This document shows positions 40,851 through 50,228 of a stretch of DNA of 64,000 nt, piece after piece; position 1 is the first letter of the stretch; each line of letters starts with the position of its first letter. Source of the stretch: Cyclobacterium sp. 1_MG-2023. Its GTDB lineage: Bacteria; Bacteroidota; Bacteroidia; Cytophagales; Cyclobacteriaceae. The notes beneath the pieces are model-generated. The model did not search any database. It had not been told where the DNA came from and was given only the letters and a program-made list of their open reading frames with translations. The DNA lies in the NCBI RefSeq assembly GCF_030546805.1, contig NZ_JAUOPC010000003.1, forward strand, positions 434,001 through 498,000. The letters run 5' to 3'. The position numbers were made by a program, and so were the translations under genes.

Positions 40851-42833
40851 ATGGAACAGAAAAGACAATTGGAAAAGCTCCATGGATTGATCCAGTTTAT
40901 GGTCTACAGCATGGTTTTCCTTGAAATATTTCTCTTTATCTATAGCCATAAGTTGCTGTTGGAGGAAGGAGTGGGCAGCCAGCTTGTGCCCCTTGTAGAT
41001 AAATTGATGAATTTACCTATTTATCAAAATCTTCTTTACAGTAAATTGGCCATTTTATTGGTCCTCTTTTTGGCAGCCATTGGTACCCTTTCAAAAAAGG
41101 AATTGAATCTAAATCCCAAGAAGCAAATTGTATTTCCTATGATTTTAGGGTTTGGTTTTTTCTTTGGCTCACTGTTTTTCTATTCCATTGAAACCAAAGC
41201 CATAATCTTACCTTATACCAGCTGGCCTGATCTAGCCTTTGGCATTTCATCCCTGCTGGGAGCGGTATTGATCCATACCTCTTTAGACAATGTTTCCAAA
41301 CTGATCAAGAGTGGACTGGGAAAAGATGAATGGAACATTGAAGGTGAGTCTTTTATGCAGGAGAAGGAAAAAATTAATACGCCCTACTCGGTCAATATAC
41401 CCATGCAGTTTTATTATAAAAAGCGGATTCGGAATGGTTGGATCAATATTGTCAATCCTTTCAGAGGTACCCTGCTGATTGGAACCCCTGGAAGTGGTAA
41501 GTCATACAGTGTGGTAAATCCTTTCATCCGACAAATGATAGCCAAAGGCTATACCATGTGTCTTTATGACTTTAAATTTCCGGATTTGGGGCAGATTGCT
41601 TATCATCATTATTTATTGGCCAAACAGAATGGAAAAATCCAAAACCATAGATTTTTGGTAGTGAATATGGATCAGGTAGAGTATTCTAAGCGGATCAATC
41701 CTCTGAAACCTGAATACCTCCAAACTCTGGCGGATGCTTCAGAGACTGCAGAAGCCATTGTAGAATCCCTACAGAAAACGGAATCTTCCGGTGGTTCAGA
41801 TAAATTTTTCACCCAATCCGCTGTCAATTTCTTGGCCTCAGCCATTTATTTTGTTTCAAGGCATCAAGAAGGTAAATACTCAACTTTTGCACACCTCCTT
41901 GCTTTTTTAAATAGGACTTATGAAGAAATATTTACCTGTTTATCGACATTACCGGAACTGGAATCTTTGCTGAGTCCATTTCGAAGTGCCCTGGAGAAAA
42001 GAGCCTTTGAGCAATTGGAAGGTCAGGTGGGTACTTTGAAAATCTTTATCTCCAGATTGAATACTAAAGAAACAGCTTGGGTGTTTTCCGGAGATGATTT
42101 TGATCTGAAAATTTCAGATCCCAAATCTCCGGCCATATTGGTGCTGGCCAACAGTCCATCCACCCAAAACATCAATTCCACTTGTTATTCTGTGATTGTA
42201 AACCGACTGACACGCCTGATCAATACCAAAGGCAATTTGCCTGTAGCCATTGTGGCAGATGAAGCACCAACCCTTTATATCCATCGGGTGGAGAATTTGA
42301 TTTCTACCGCCAGAAGCAATAAGGTAGCTGTGTTATTGGGTTTGCAAGAACTTCCTCAGCTGAAGCAACTTCAGGGCAAGGATACCGCCACCACCATGAC
42401 AGCCGTAATCGGCAATGTGTTGAGCGGATCAGTGCGGAACAAGGAAACGCTGGAATGGCTTGAACGGATGTTTGGAAAACGAAAACAACTGGGAGAAAGT
42501 GTTTCTATTGACCGTACCAAAACATCCATTTCATTGAGTGAAAAATACGATCCCCTGATCCCAGCAGGAAAAATTGCCGGTATGCAGACAGGAGAGCTGG
42601 TGGGGCTATTGGCGGCTGATGCCGGTAAATTCAATGGCAGCTATAAAACCTCCAATATTCACTGCAGGGCTAATCTTGACCCTCAGGAAATAAAACACGA
42701 GGAAAGAAATTACCGACCCATTCCGAAATGCTATGACTTTAATGGAAAAAAAGAACAAGTGTTGACCCAGAATTTTATGCGGGTCAGGGAAGAAGTAGAG
42801 AACATTATCGATTACTATACCGCATCTGTTTAA
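40851..42833 (+). CDS. TraG/VirD4-type coupling protein
   Basis: 660 residues. An N-terminal set of three to four TM helices (to about residue 145) precedes LLIGTPGSGKSYSVVNPFIRQ (Walker A, about residue 210) and PVAIVADEAPTLYIHRVENL (Walker B, about residue 465). It recruits the relaxase-DNA complex to the transfer channel. This is the Bacteroidota form in which the TM helices belong to the coupling protein itself. It begins a second unit with ArdC after the traN gap. Confidence 0.92.
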   Translation: MEQKRQLEKLHGLIQFMVYSMVFLEIFLFIYSHKLLLEEGVGSQLVPLVDKLMNLPIYQNLLYSKLAILLVLFLAAIGTLSKKELNLNPKKQIVFPMILGFGFFFGSLFFYSIETKAIILPYTSWPDLAFGISSLLGAVLIHTSLDNVSKLIKSGLGKDEWNIEGESFMQEKEKINTPYSVNIPMQFYYKKRIRNGWINIVNPFRGTLLIGTPGSGKSYSVVNPFIRQMIAKGYTMCLYDFKFPDLGQIAYHHYLLAKQNGKIQNHRFLVVNMDQVEYSKRINPLKPEYLQTLADASETAEAIVESLQKTESSGGSDKFFTQSAVNFLASAIYFVSRHQEGKYSTFAHLLAFLNRTYEEIFTCLSTLPELESLLSPFRSALEKRAFEQLEGQVGTLKIFISRLNTKETAWVFSGDDFDLKISDPKSPAILVLANSPSTQNINSTCYSVIVNRLTRLINTKGNLPVAIVADEAPTLYIHRVENLISTARSNKVAVLLGLQELPQLKQLQGKDTATTMTAVIGNVLSGSVRNKETLEWLERMFGKRKQLGESVSIDRTKTSISLSEKYDPLIPAGKIAGMQTGELVGLLAADAGKFNGSYKTSNIHCRANLDPQEIKHEERNYRPIPKCYDFNGKKEQVLTQNFMRVREEVENIIDYYTASV

Positions 42834-42863
42834 GTAAATTAAACTATATAAAATATACCTATT

Positions 42864-43043
42864 ATGAAATCAAAAGAAGGAAAAACAATGCAGTCTTTAA
42901 TGAGAAAACTGGACCGCCTTGAGTCAGAAAAGCAAGTTGAATTGACTCATGAGGAGGCCCGATTGTATCAGGTTGATTCACAGGATGAACTTCCCTTGGA
43001 AGACCACCTTGAACCCGCTAATCCTCTCGATAATGGCAGCTGA
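42864..43043 (+). CDS. Small acidic protein between coupling protein and ArdC
   Basis: 59 residues: MKSKEGKTMQSLMRKLDRLE, then SEKQVELTHEEARLYQVDSQ, with a polar C-terminus. It begins 30 bp after the coupling-protein stop and overlaps the start of the ArdC gene by 11 bp, which supports real coupled translation. No family is recognised; it may be a small partner or regulator. Confidence 0.6.
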   Translation: MKSKEGKTMQSLMRKLDRLESEKQVELTHEEARLYQVDSQDELPLEDHLEPANPLDNGS

Positions 43044-44082
43044 AACCAAAAAAATGCACGAAGCTGTGGCAGAGAAAATCATTGCCCTACTGAAAGAAGG
43101 AACGGCTCCCTGGCAGCTACCTTGGGAAAAATCGACAGCAGCATTTGATAAGCCGCAAAATGCAGTCACCGATAAAGCCTATAGAGGTTTAAACGCTTTA
43201 TACCTTCAACTTTTTTCTCCCTTTGAAGATCCCCGATGGGCTACCTTCAAACAAGCCCAGTCTCAGGGTTGGCAGGTACAAAAGGGAGCAAAAGGAATGG
43301 CCATCAACTTTGTCAAAACCCATCAGTATTATCCAAAAAAAGATGAGCAGGGCAAACAGGTATTGGATGAAAACGGGAAGCCTGTCAAGGTACGTAGGAC
43401 ATTGAATCCTCCCTTGGTTACCAAAGCCTGGGTTTTTAACGCCGAACAGATCAAGGGGGTCCCACCGATAGCAAAAAGCCAGAAGATTAGTCAATGGGAA
43501 AAACTGAACAGGGTAGAAGGTCTGGTAAAAAACACCGGTGCCAGCATTGCACATGTCCATGGAAATAGCGCCTATTATTCCCCTCTGGGGGATAATATTA
43601 GAATGCCCGAAAAGACACAGTTTAAATCTTCCGACAGGTATTATGCCACGCTTCTACATGAGCTGGGTCATTGGACAGGGCATAAGAACCGGTTGGATCG
43701 GAGTATTATGAACAGTTTTGGTACACAAGAATACGCTAGAGAGGAACTAAGAGCTGAAATCGCCAGTATGATGTTGGGATCCGAGCTGCAGATTGGTCAT
43801 GATCCTGGACAACACTTGGCCTATGTGGACAGCTGGATTAAAATCCTTACCGAGAAACCCTTTGAAATCCATCAGGCAGCTTCAGATTCCCAAAAGATCA
43901 TGGATTACCTGATGACCTTCGATAGAAAAAAAGAATTGAAGCAGGTTGCTTCGAAAAGCTCCACATCGGATGCTGAGCCTGTCGAAGTACCCGATGTGGA
44001 GCGGATACCAGAATTGTCCCACCAACCGGAAGTTAAATATCAAAAACAAGAAATGGAAACCACTTTAAAATTTGGAAGATGA
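43033..44082 (+). CDS. ArdC-family antirestriction protein
   Basis: 349 residues from the ATG at 43033 (MAAETKKMHEAVAEKIIALL). A longer frame from 42949 lies inside the small gene before it and is rejected. The N-terminal ssDNA-binding domain has APWQLPWEKS...AYRGLNALYLQL. The C-terminal zincin domain has YYATLLHELGHWTGHKNRLD, with the metalloprotease HELGH intact. ArdC proteins protect incoming single strands during conjugation. Its stop overlaps the next start by 4 bp. Confidence 0.9.
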   Translation: MAAETKKMHEAVAEKIIALLKEGTAPWQLPWEKSTAAFDKPQNAVTDKAYRGLNALYLQLFSPFEDPRWATFKQAQSQGWQVQKGAKGMAINFVKTHQYYPKKDEQGKQVLDENGKPVKVRRTLNPPLVTKAWVFNAEQIKGVPPIAKSQKISQWEKLNRVEGLVKNTGASIAHVHGNSAYYSPLGDNIRMPEKTQFKSSDRYYATLLHELGHWTGHKNRLDRSIMNSFGTQEYAREELRAEIASMMLGSELQIGHDPGQHLAYVDSWIKILTEKPFEIHQAASDSQKIMDYLMTFDRKKELKQVASKSSTSDAEPVEVPDVERIPELSHQPEVKYQKQEMETTLKFGR

Positions 44083-44993
44083 TGAAGGAAAAAACATTAC
44101 CTATGAATGACCTGAAAATATTTGGGATTTATAAAGATGGAAAATTTACCATTCCTAAAGAACAGGTACAAGCGTTGCAGGAAGGTAAAATGACGGATGT
44201 AGTAGCGCTGAAAAACCTAAAAGGAAAAGATATACAAATAGACAACCTTCCAGCCAGGCTCTCCATAGTAAGAGGAGATGATGGAAATCCTTCTTTAAGA
44301 ATAGATCCGGTGTACAAGTCCCCCAATTCTCATCCACAACTCTCTACAGAGGAAAAGGAGCGACTTATCAAGGCAGAGATTGCCAATATTCGTAAAAACT
44401 ATGTAGACAAAAATGGGAATGTAAGGACGGAAATCATTGCTTATGATAAAGATACCAAGCAGTTTATGAGCTATGATCCCAGGGCGGTAAAGGCACCTGA
44501 AGCCATTAACGATCAGAAACTGACTTCAGAGCAAAAACGGAAATACAAGGAGGGGGAAATGGTGGAATTGCCTGATGGTACCCAATTCCAGTTTTCCACT
44601 ACCGATCGAAAAGGCATACGCTCCAACCGGAATGGCTTGGTATTGTCTGTCCTATTGGATGGAGGCTTATCCTATTTATTGTTTACCGGAATAGGCAGGA
44701 TGTTGGGTAAAAAAAGTGGTGAGGAACAATCCTATTCAAAGGGTTATCAGGATGCACTCCAAAAGGTACAAAAGCAAATGGAGCGAAGAATTGCGCTAAA
44801 CCCCAATGACAAAGATGCTTTAAAAGACCTAAACAATGTCCGGGAAGAAGTATCAAAAGTTGGAACCCAACAGCCTAAATATCAAAATAGGAGTGTTGAT
44901 GAAGTAAAACGCTTTAACTCCATAGATACAGAAGAAGGCCGGAATCCAAATAAGAAATCAGAAGACGATGAACACCGACAGAGAAAGATTTGA
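44079..44993 (+). CDS. DUF3945/DUF4099 mobile-element protein
   Basis: 304 residues. LKIFGIYKDGKFTIPKEQVQALQEGKMTDVVALKN is the DUF4099 start. LTSEQKRKYKEGEMVELPDGTQFQFSTTDRKGIRSNR is the DUF3945 motif. A hydrophobic stretch (LVLSVLLDGGLSYLLFTGIGRML) and a charged coiled tail follow. Such proteins accompany Bacteroidota conjugative elements and have no known activity. It overlaps the next gene by 26 bp. Confidence 0.8.
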   Translation: MMKEKTLPMNDLKIFGIYKDGKFTIPKEQVQALQEGKMTDVVALKNLKGKDIQIDNLPARLSIVRGDDGNPSLRIDPVYKSPNSHPQLSTEEKERLIKAEIANIRKNYVDKNGNVRTEIIAYDKDTKQFMSYDPRAVKAPEAINDQKLTSEQKRKYKEGEMVELPDGTQFQFSTTDRKGIRSNRNGLVLSVLLDGGLSYLLFTGIGRMLGKKSGEEQSYSKGYQDALQKVQKQMERRIALNPNDKDALKDLNNVREEVSKVGTQQPKYQNRSVDEVKRFNSIDTEEGRNPNKKSEDDEHRQRKI

Positions 44994-45618
44994 GCTTTTG
45001 GAAAGCCTTTGGGTGAGTAGGGAAGTACAGCAGCTATTTTCGGAAGTTTTGAGGGAAGATGAAAAAGGCAGGTTGATTGCAGATTACCTTAACGAACATG
45101 GAGATGTAGTGGATCATGAAGTTCTTGCTGTGCTTAAACACAAACTGTCCTCCAGAGGTATCCTTTATTTCTCACCAGCAGAGCCTGTAAACGTCAGGAC
45201 ACTGTATATTTCTAATGGGCTTATGCCTTTGATTTTTCTGGTACAAAGAAAAATGGGACGTGTGAATTTCGATTATGCTGCATTTCTGGCCATGGGAGCA
45301 AAGATGGAAAAAAGGCTACTTTTAAAAGGCGTTGAACAGTTTCCAAAAGGAGAAAAAATTTATACTGTATTTGGTCATTCCCTATTAGGTAGGGTTAGGG
45401 ACTGTAAGGTTCAACATTGGTTGAAAGGGGAGGATTGCCTTTTTACGATTGCAGACAATAGAATAGTTGCATCCTTTAAAGGGAAGAATTATTGTATGCC
45501 AGTAGGGGAGTTTTCATTAAGAAATCATTGCAGGCAGGTAGGGCAGAGACAAACCGTAAGTACTTGTAAACCTTTTGATAAAAATATTGATAATTTTTAT
45601 TTGTTTTGTTATTTTTAA
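44968..45618 (+). CDS. Hypothetical protein at the end of the transfer region
   Basis: 216 residues, mixed alpha/beta, with no signal peptide. FELLESLWVSREVQQLFSEV begins it. GRVRDCKVQHWLKGEDCLFTIADNRIVASFKGKNYCMPV near the end may be a beta-barrel-like nucleic-acid-binding or lyase-like fold. No family recognised. Its start overlaps the DUF3945/4099 gene by 26 bp, so it belongs to the same operon. Confidence 0.55.
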   Translation: MNTDRERFELLESLWVSREVQQLFSEVLREDEKGRLIADYLNEHGDVVDHEVLAVLKHKLSSRGILYFSPAEPVNVRTLYISNGLMPLIFLVQRKMGRVNFDYAAFLAMGAKMEKRLLLKGVEQFPKGEKIYTVFGHSLLGRVRDCKVQHWLKGEDCLFTIADNRIVASFKGKNYCMPVGEFSLRNHCRQVGQRQTVSTCKPFDKNIDNFYLFCYF

Positions 45619-45731
45619 GATTACAAATACGATATTATTCTAATTTAAATAGGGTTAAAATTTTAAATTAAAATACGCATTTAACATTGCCTTATCTTTT
45701 TGAATAAGAATAGCCAAACTAACCAACTATT

Positions 45732-46223
45732 ATGAGAAGATTAAAGACACTCTTTTTTTATGCCTTCATTTTTTTAGCCATCTCTTGCAACAATGAGCCT
45801 GATGAGGCACCCTTAATTGAAAAAACAGCCCGGATTGAAATTGATTTTGAAGGAAGTGTGGAACAGTACCTTATTAATTTCGGAGTCCACTCCCTCTACC
45901 AGAGACAAAGCGATTTTGTCAAAGCAACCATCATTCAACCAGGTGACCTTGAATGGACCCAAGTCATCGATGAGGCCAATACCTTTAACCTTTCCACTTC
46001 CACCAACTTTAGCGAGCTTGTAATTGAATCAGAAGAGCCCGTTCACACCTTCGGGTTTAATTTTAATGTAGTCCACACCGGAGATATTCCCGCTGAAGAC
46101 TTCGAGAATTTAAAAGCTACTATTAAGGTTTTTGGAGACAATGCCGAAGTTCAGACCTTTCAATATACCGCTAGACCGGTAGGGGAGGTCTCGGAGGTTT
46201 TGAGTGAGGTGGTGAGGTTTTGA
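45732..46223 (+). CDS. Small lipoprotein
   Basis: 163 residues. MRRLKTLFFYAFIFLAISCNN is a type II signal peptide with lipobox LAISC. The mature part is beta-rich (ARIEIDFEGSVEQYLINFG, TFGFNFNVVHTG), like a small immunoglobulin-type domain. Function unknown. It lies outside the overlapping tra genes and has its own promoter region. Confidence 0.65.
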   Translation: MRRLKTLFFYAFIFLAISCNNEPDEAPLIEKTARIEIDFEGSVEQYLINFGVHSLYQRQSDFVKATIIQPGDLEWTQVIDEANTFNLSTSTNFSELVIESEEPVHTFGFNFNVVHTGDIPAEDFENLKATIKVFGDNAEVQTFQYTARPVGEVSEVLSEVVRF

Positions 46224-46374
46224 GAAAAAAATTATTTTGGAGATTTAAAGGGAATGATATTAAAGGTATTATACTGAATTACTAGTCCAGAATACAGATT
46301 ATTTTCAATGCAAAAAACTGCGCCAAAAATGGTGTAAGAAATTTACCCTTATTCAATTAAAATTATTACTGTTA

Positions 46375-46748
46375 ATGAAAAGAGATTTGGAGTTAATAAA
46401 AAAGATTCTGCTCTGGCTGGAGGAGGACGACGACCCATTCAACCCCAAAAACACTGTTTTTTCGAAAAATGTTGAAAAGGAAGAATTCTACTACCACTTA
46501 AAATTATTGTGGCAAGGAGAGTTGGTAGAGGCAAAAGTGATTAACAATAATTCAGGAGAATACTATTTTCCAACGGCTTTAACCTGGGAAGGCCATGAAT
46601 TTTTAGAGCAATAAAAAATGATTCCGCATGGGCAAAGTTGAAGAAGAACGTAATATCCAAAGGCAGGGATTTCCCATTTTCCGTGATGAAGGAGGTATTG
46701 TTTTCCTGGATAAAAGTAGAGTTAATGTGGATTTTTTTTAAAATGTGA
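46375..46748 (+). pseudogene. DUF2513 protein interrupted by a one-base deletion
   Basis: The first frame (46375-46614) reads MKRDLELIKKILLWLEEDDD to LTWEGHEFLEQ and stops. In the next frame the sequence continues AIKNDSAWAKLKKNVISKG, then PFSVMKEVLFSWIKVELMWI, to a stop at 46748. In DUF2513 proteins GHEFLD is followed directly by AI(R/K)ND, so loss of one base of the Asp codon near 46606-46608 accounts for the break. DUF2513 proteins are small phage/element proteins of unknown role. Confidence 0.75.
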
Positions 46749-47060
46749 AGAGCTACTCTATCTTAAATTCGACATCATCCGGTAAGAAGGAGAAAAATTT
46801 GTTCCCCTCTTATCCTAATTTTTACGTGCTAAAGACACAAAGGTGTCAATCAATGACTCACCAAAGTTATGGGCTATTTTTTCACATGCATCTGGTTTGA
46901 CTGTCTGAAATGTTCCAAGGAACTACGGCATAATAGGAGGGGAGAGACAGAGATTTTTTATTCCGTTCCTCCTTGTGCTTAGTGAAAAACTCCCCATGAA
47001 ATGGGCTTATCATTCATTTAGCCCTCCAGCGCCAGGAGATTTAAAGTCGGTAAGCACATT
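46749..47060. other. Intergenic region before radC
   Basis: About 310 bp with no full gene. On the minus strand 46815-46915 can be read as GTFQTVKPDACEKIAHNFG, then ESLIDTFVSLARKN and a stop, which looks like the C-terminal scrap of a protein, but it has no start. The hairpin-rich stretch near 46935-46990 could end or regulate transcription into radC. Confidence 0.35.
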
Positions 47061-47714
47061 ATGAAACGTTTTAATCTATTATCAGAACCCACAGAGATGC
47101 TTTATAACCAAGGTAAATCTGCCATGACAGACTACCATATCATCGCTGCTATAGCCAATATTCAAGTAGACAAAGCTCGGGAGATCCTTGCCCTGGCAAA
47201 CAATAAACTATCGGAATTAGCCAAGTGGGATATGGAAAGATGGCTGAAAATAGAAGGGATAGGATATGCCAAGGCCACAGCTATGGTAACTTCATTTGAA
47301 TTGGGAAGAAGAAGGATGTTTGAACAACCGGATAAAAAAATCAAAATCAATTGTTCCCAGGATGTTTACAAATGTATGAAACCTTTCCTTTATGACGAAG
47401 TAGTGGAACACTTTTACATCGTATTGCTAAACCGAAACAATCAGGTACTTAAACTCCATAAAATCAGCACAGGAAGTACCAGCGCTACCCTAGCAGATCC
47501 AAAGTTGATTTTCAAAAAAGCACTGGATCACTTGGCCGCAGGAATCATCCTTGTACACAATCACCCCTCCGGAAATCTTAGACCTTCCGAAGCAGATAAG
47601 AGGTTAACCAAAAGGTTGACCGAAGCTGGAAACAGTTTGGAAATGCCAGTCCTGGATCATTTGATTTTTACAGATGGAACCTATCTTAGTTTTGCGGATG
47701 AAGGCCTGTTATAG
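47061..47714 (+). CDS. radC: RadC-type JAB-domain protein
   Basis: 217 residues. An N-terminal helix-hairpin-helix region (NIQVDKAREILALANNKL...KIEGIGYAKATAMV) precedes the JAB/MPN+ core with the metal-binding motif LVHNHPSGNLRPSEADKRLT. RadC-like proteins are frequent on mobile elements in Bacteroidota. Despite the name, a direct role in DNA repair is not established. Two hairpins follow its end. Confidence 0.9.
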   Translation: MKRFNLLSEPTEMLYNQGKSAMTDYHIIAAIANIQVDKAREILALANNKLSELAKWDMERWLKIEGIGYAKATAMVTSFELGRRRMFEQPDKKIKINCSQDVYKCMKPFLYDEVVEHFYIVLLNRNNQVLKLHKISTGSTSATLADPKLIFKKALDHLAAGIILVHNHPSGNLRPSEADKRLTKRLTEAGNSLEMPVLDHLIFTDGTYLSFADEGLL

Positions 47715-47773
47715 GCCTTTATTCATTAGGTTTTACTAATGGGGAATTATCAACCTATTGTTGATGGTTCCCC
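47701..47773. terminator. Two hairpins between radC and the convergent zinc-ribbon gene
   Basis: AAGGCCT pairs with AGGCCTT over the radC stop (47701-47719). A longer stem, GGGGAATTATCAAC with GTTGATGGTTCCCC, lies at 47741-47773. They probably end transcription from both directions. Confidence 0.75.
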
Positions 47774-47793
47774 ATTTACTTTTTCTTTGAACC

Positions 47794-48177
47794 TTACATA
47801 AAATCAATTGTGTGAATAAGCAGTCTTCCGAATACCACCAATAGGATAGGAGTAAAGCTTAATACAATGGCTTTCGAAAACTTTGTGTTGAAATAGAAGT
47901 AAAGAGATACCAATCCAATTGCGGTAACTGCATGTAAGATTCCGATCAAAAATGCCAAACCGTTATCCTGGTGAAGGTAAAAAACAATTTGTTGGGGTAG
48001 GGCAAATGACAAAAACCCGATAATATATCCCCAGGTAAAGGATTTGGTTTTGTGTGGTACAAGAGCTTCCCCACATAGTGGACATTTAAAAGTATGATCA
48101 TTTTTTACTATTAGGAGCATCCGAAAAGGTAGTTTTTCTTTACAATGGGGGCAGGTAAACGATTCTTTTTTCTCCAT
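47794..48177 (-). CDS. Zinc-ribbon membrane protein
   Basis: 127 residues from the ATG at 48177 (MEKKESFTCPHC); an ATG three codons upstream is also possible. Two CxxC pairs (CPHC near residue 9 and CPLC near residue 34) form a zinc ribbon. Three TM helices follow (YIIGFLSFALPQQIVFYL, AFLIGILHAVTAIGLVSLYF and AIVLSFTPILLVVFGRLLI). Function unknown. It is read convergently with radC. Confidence 0.65.
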   Translation of the reverse strand: MEKKESFTCPHCKEKLPFRMLLIVKNDHTFKCPLCGEALVPHKTKSFTWGYIIGFLSFALPQQIVFYLHQDNGLAFLIGILHAVTAIGLVSLYFYFNTKFSKAIVLSFTPILLVVFGRLLIHTIDFM

Positions 48178-48357
48178 AATGCTCAAATAGTATTGAATTA
48201 AAAGATTAGAACAATAGTGTGTATTGCAATTGAATACAATTGTTTCAATTTTCTAAACAAAAGTATAGAAATAGCACCTATTTTCAAAACGCTTATTTAA
48301 AGTTTAGCAACAAAAGTATCGACTGTCTAAATTAGTATATAAAAAAACGATACTTTC

Positions 48358-48585
48358 ATGACAGATTTGGGCTTGTATTTAGCCAAACGGACAGTAAACA
48401 AAGCTGAGGTTTCCCGACGCACAGGCATTAGCAAATCCCGCTTAACTCAGCTAACTTCCAATGACTCCGCCAAACTTCGTGCAGATGAACTTTACCTGAT
48501 AGCTCTGGCAATCAATGCAGATCCGGGTGAGATGTTTAAGGAGTTGTATGAGGGATTGGGGTTAAGAGGGAAGGTCGATATATAG
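48358..48585 (+). CDS. XRE-family HTH regulator
   Basis: 75 residues consisting of a single Cro/C1-type helix-turn-helix: KAEVSRRTGISKSRLTQLTSN...LRADELYLIALAINADPGEMF. It is a compact repressor-type protein placed 223 bp upstream of the cas operon. It could regulate cas or be a leftover element regulator. The 222-bp gap 48586-48807 carries no gene. Confidence 0.8.
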   Translation: MTDLGLYLAKRTVNKAEVSRRTGISKSRLTQLTSNDSAKLRADELYLIALAINADPGEMFKELYEGLGLRGKVDI

Positions 48586-48807
48586 AGTAGCATTTCTTTA
48601 AAAGTGTATGAAAGGTTTTTTGGAAAATTAACCGCTCAATTTGTCCCCTACATTTATCAGGAATTTCTCATTTTAAACCCTAGCCCTATTTTACCTAAAA
48701 TTGTAAAAAAACCACTATTTCAATCCTATGTTGGAAATTACAAAGTTAAAAATATTTGCTTAAAGATTTAACTACTATATAAATTAAAAAATTATATTTG
48801 AATCAAT

Positions 48808-50217
48808 ATGCAAGACCGAACTATAACTGACATTGGAAAATTAGAATTCCTGAGAAATAAAGACTTAAAGCCTTATGAGCTTTTCACACAGGAACCATAT
48901 CCTAATAAAGTGTGTAAGATGCTATTGATTGAATTTCAGCAGAAGGAAGAAAAAATATTTTTTAAAGGTATTGATGTACAAAATGTGAATGAGCAAAACT
49001 ATTCCAAGTATGCTTACCGAAAAGGTTCAGCTCGTGGAGGTGATATTACCTTCACAACAAAATTTGGTGATTTAGATAAAAAATTAAACACACTTATAAA
49101 TACTCAGTTTCCTAATTTAATTGAACTATCAGAAAAGGAAGAACCAGAGAAGGTGTACTTTTTCAAAGACTGGATGAATTCGTTTATTGAGAATTACGAT
49201 CGACTCAAAGATGAATTACAAATAACATATGACAATCAAGAGAAAAAAGATAAGCTCAATAGCGCATTTACTTTAACCATGGATATTGATGGTGAAAGAA
49301 GACTGCTGTCCGATTTTAAATCTGTTCAGCAACTAATTTCCCAAAATGGAATAGAAGGAAATTACAAAAAATATGGAGTAACTTCTAAAGGTGAAAATTC
49401 CGAATGTAGCGTATGTCATAAACCTAAACCGGAAATTTATGGTTTTGGCTCCCCCTTTAAATATAGTACAGTAGATAAAACGGGAACAGTTAGTGGGTTC
49501 TTTAACCAGAAGAATAACTGGAAAAATTACCCAATTTGTGAAAATTGTGCTATTGGAATGGAATTAGGTAAAAATTACATTACAAAATACCTCACAAGGT
49601 ATTTTTTTGGAAAAAGTTTTTATTTAATTCCAAAAGCTGTTTTTCCAAATGACACCGAAGCTCTGAGTGATGCTTTGAGCCTATTTAGTGAAGTTGATTA
49701 TCAAATAAAAAATAGTGAATTTATTTCCTCCTCTGAGGATTTTTTAATGGAAAGAATTGGTGAAATCAACAACAATGTATTTACATTAAATCTTCTTTTT
49801 TTTGAAGAAAATCCTACCACAAAAGCGATTAAAATAAAGATGATGCTCGAAGAAATTCCTCCCTCGCGGTTTAGAAAATTATTTATAGAAGTTCCTAAAA
49901 TAATAAATAGGAATCCACTTTTTAAGGATATCGATTACCACTACAAGAAAAAACAGAAACAAGATTTGCGATTTAGTTTTAGATTAATCAAACAATTTTT
50001 TGAGGATAACTTTTATGAAATGACCTATAAGATATTTATGGGTAGAAAAATAAATGAAAAGGAGCTAAATAAACGATTTATGAAAGTTATCCGTGCAAAT
50101 TATATTAAAAAGGTAAATAATGAGGGTTTTGTGGAAAATGGGGATTTATTGATTGCTAAGTGCTTTCTACTTCAAAGCTATTTTGCTGAACTCAATTTAA
50201 TCAATTATGAAAACTAA
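48808..50217 (+). CDS. cas8b: Cas8b (TM1802-type), large Cascade subunit lacking the usual C-terminal part
   Basis: 469 residues. The start DIGKLEFLRNKDLKPYELFTQ and the zinc-finger pattern with Cys200/Cys203 (ECSVCHKP) and Cys244/Cys247 (PICENC) match type I-B Cas8b of the TM1802 family. It would recognise the PAM and recruit Cas3. Family members are usually near 600 residues; this one is shorter, and the next gene supplies 139 residues where the C-terminal helical region would be. TATATTTG at 48793-48800 is a -7-like element only 7 bp before the start, so the message could be nearly leaderless. Confidence 0.85.
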   Translation: MQDRTITDIGKLEFLRNKDLKPYELFTQEPYPNKVCKMLLIEFQQKEEKIFFKGIDVQNVNEQNYSKYAYRKGSARGGDITFTTKFGDLDKKLNTLINTQFPNLIELSEKEEPEKVYFFKDWMNSFIENYDRLKDELQITYDNQEKKDKLNSAFTLTMDIDGERRLLSDFKSVQQLISQNGIEGNYKKYGVTSKGENSECSVCHKPKPEIYGFGSPFKYSTVDKTGTVSGFFNQKNNWKNYPICENCAIGMELGKNYITKYLTRYFFGKSFYLIPKAVFPNDTEALSDALSLFSEVDYQIKNSEFISSSEDFLMERIGEINNNVFTLNLLFFEENPTTKAIKIKMMLEEIPPSRFRKLFIEVPKIINRNPLFKDIDYHYKKKQKQDLRFSFRLIKQFFEDNFYEMTYKIFMGRKINEKELNKRFMKVIRANYIKKVNNEGFVENGDLLIAKCFLLQSYFAELNLINYEN

Positions 50218-50228
50218 ATATTAGAACT

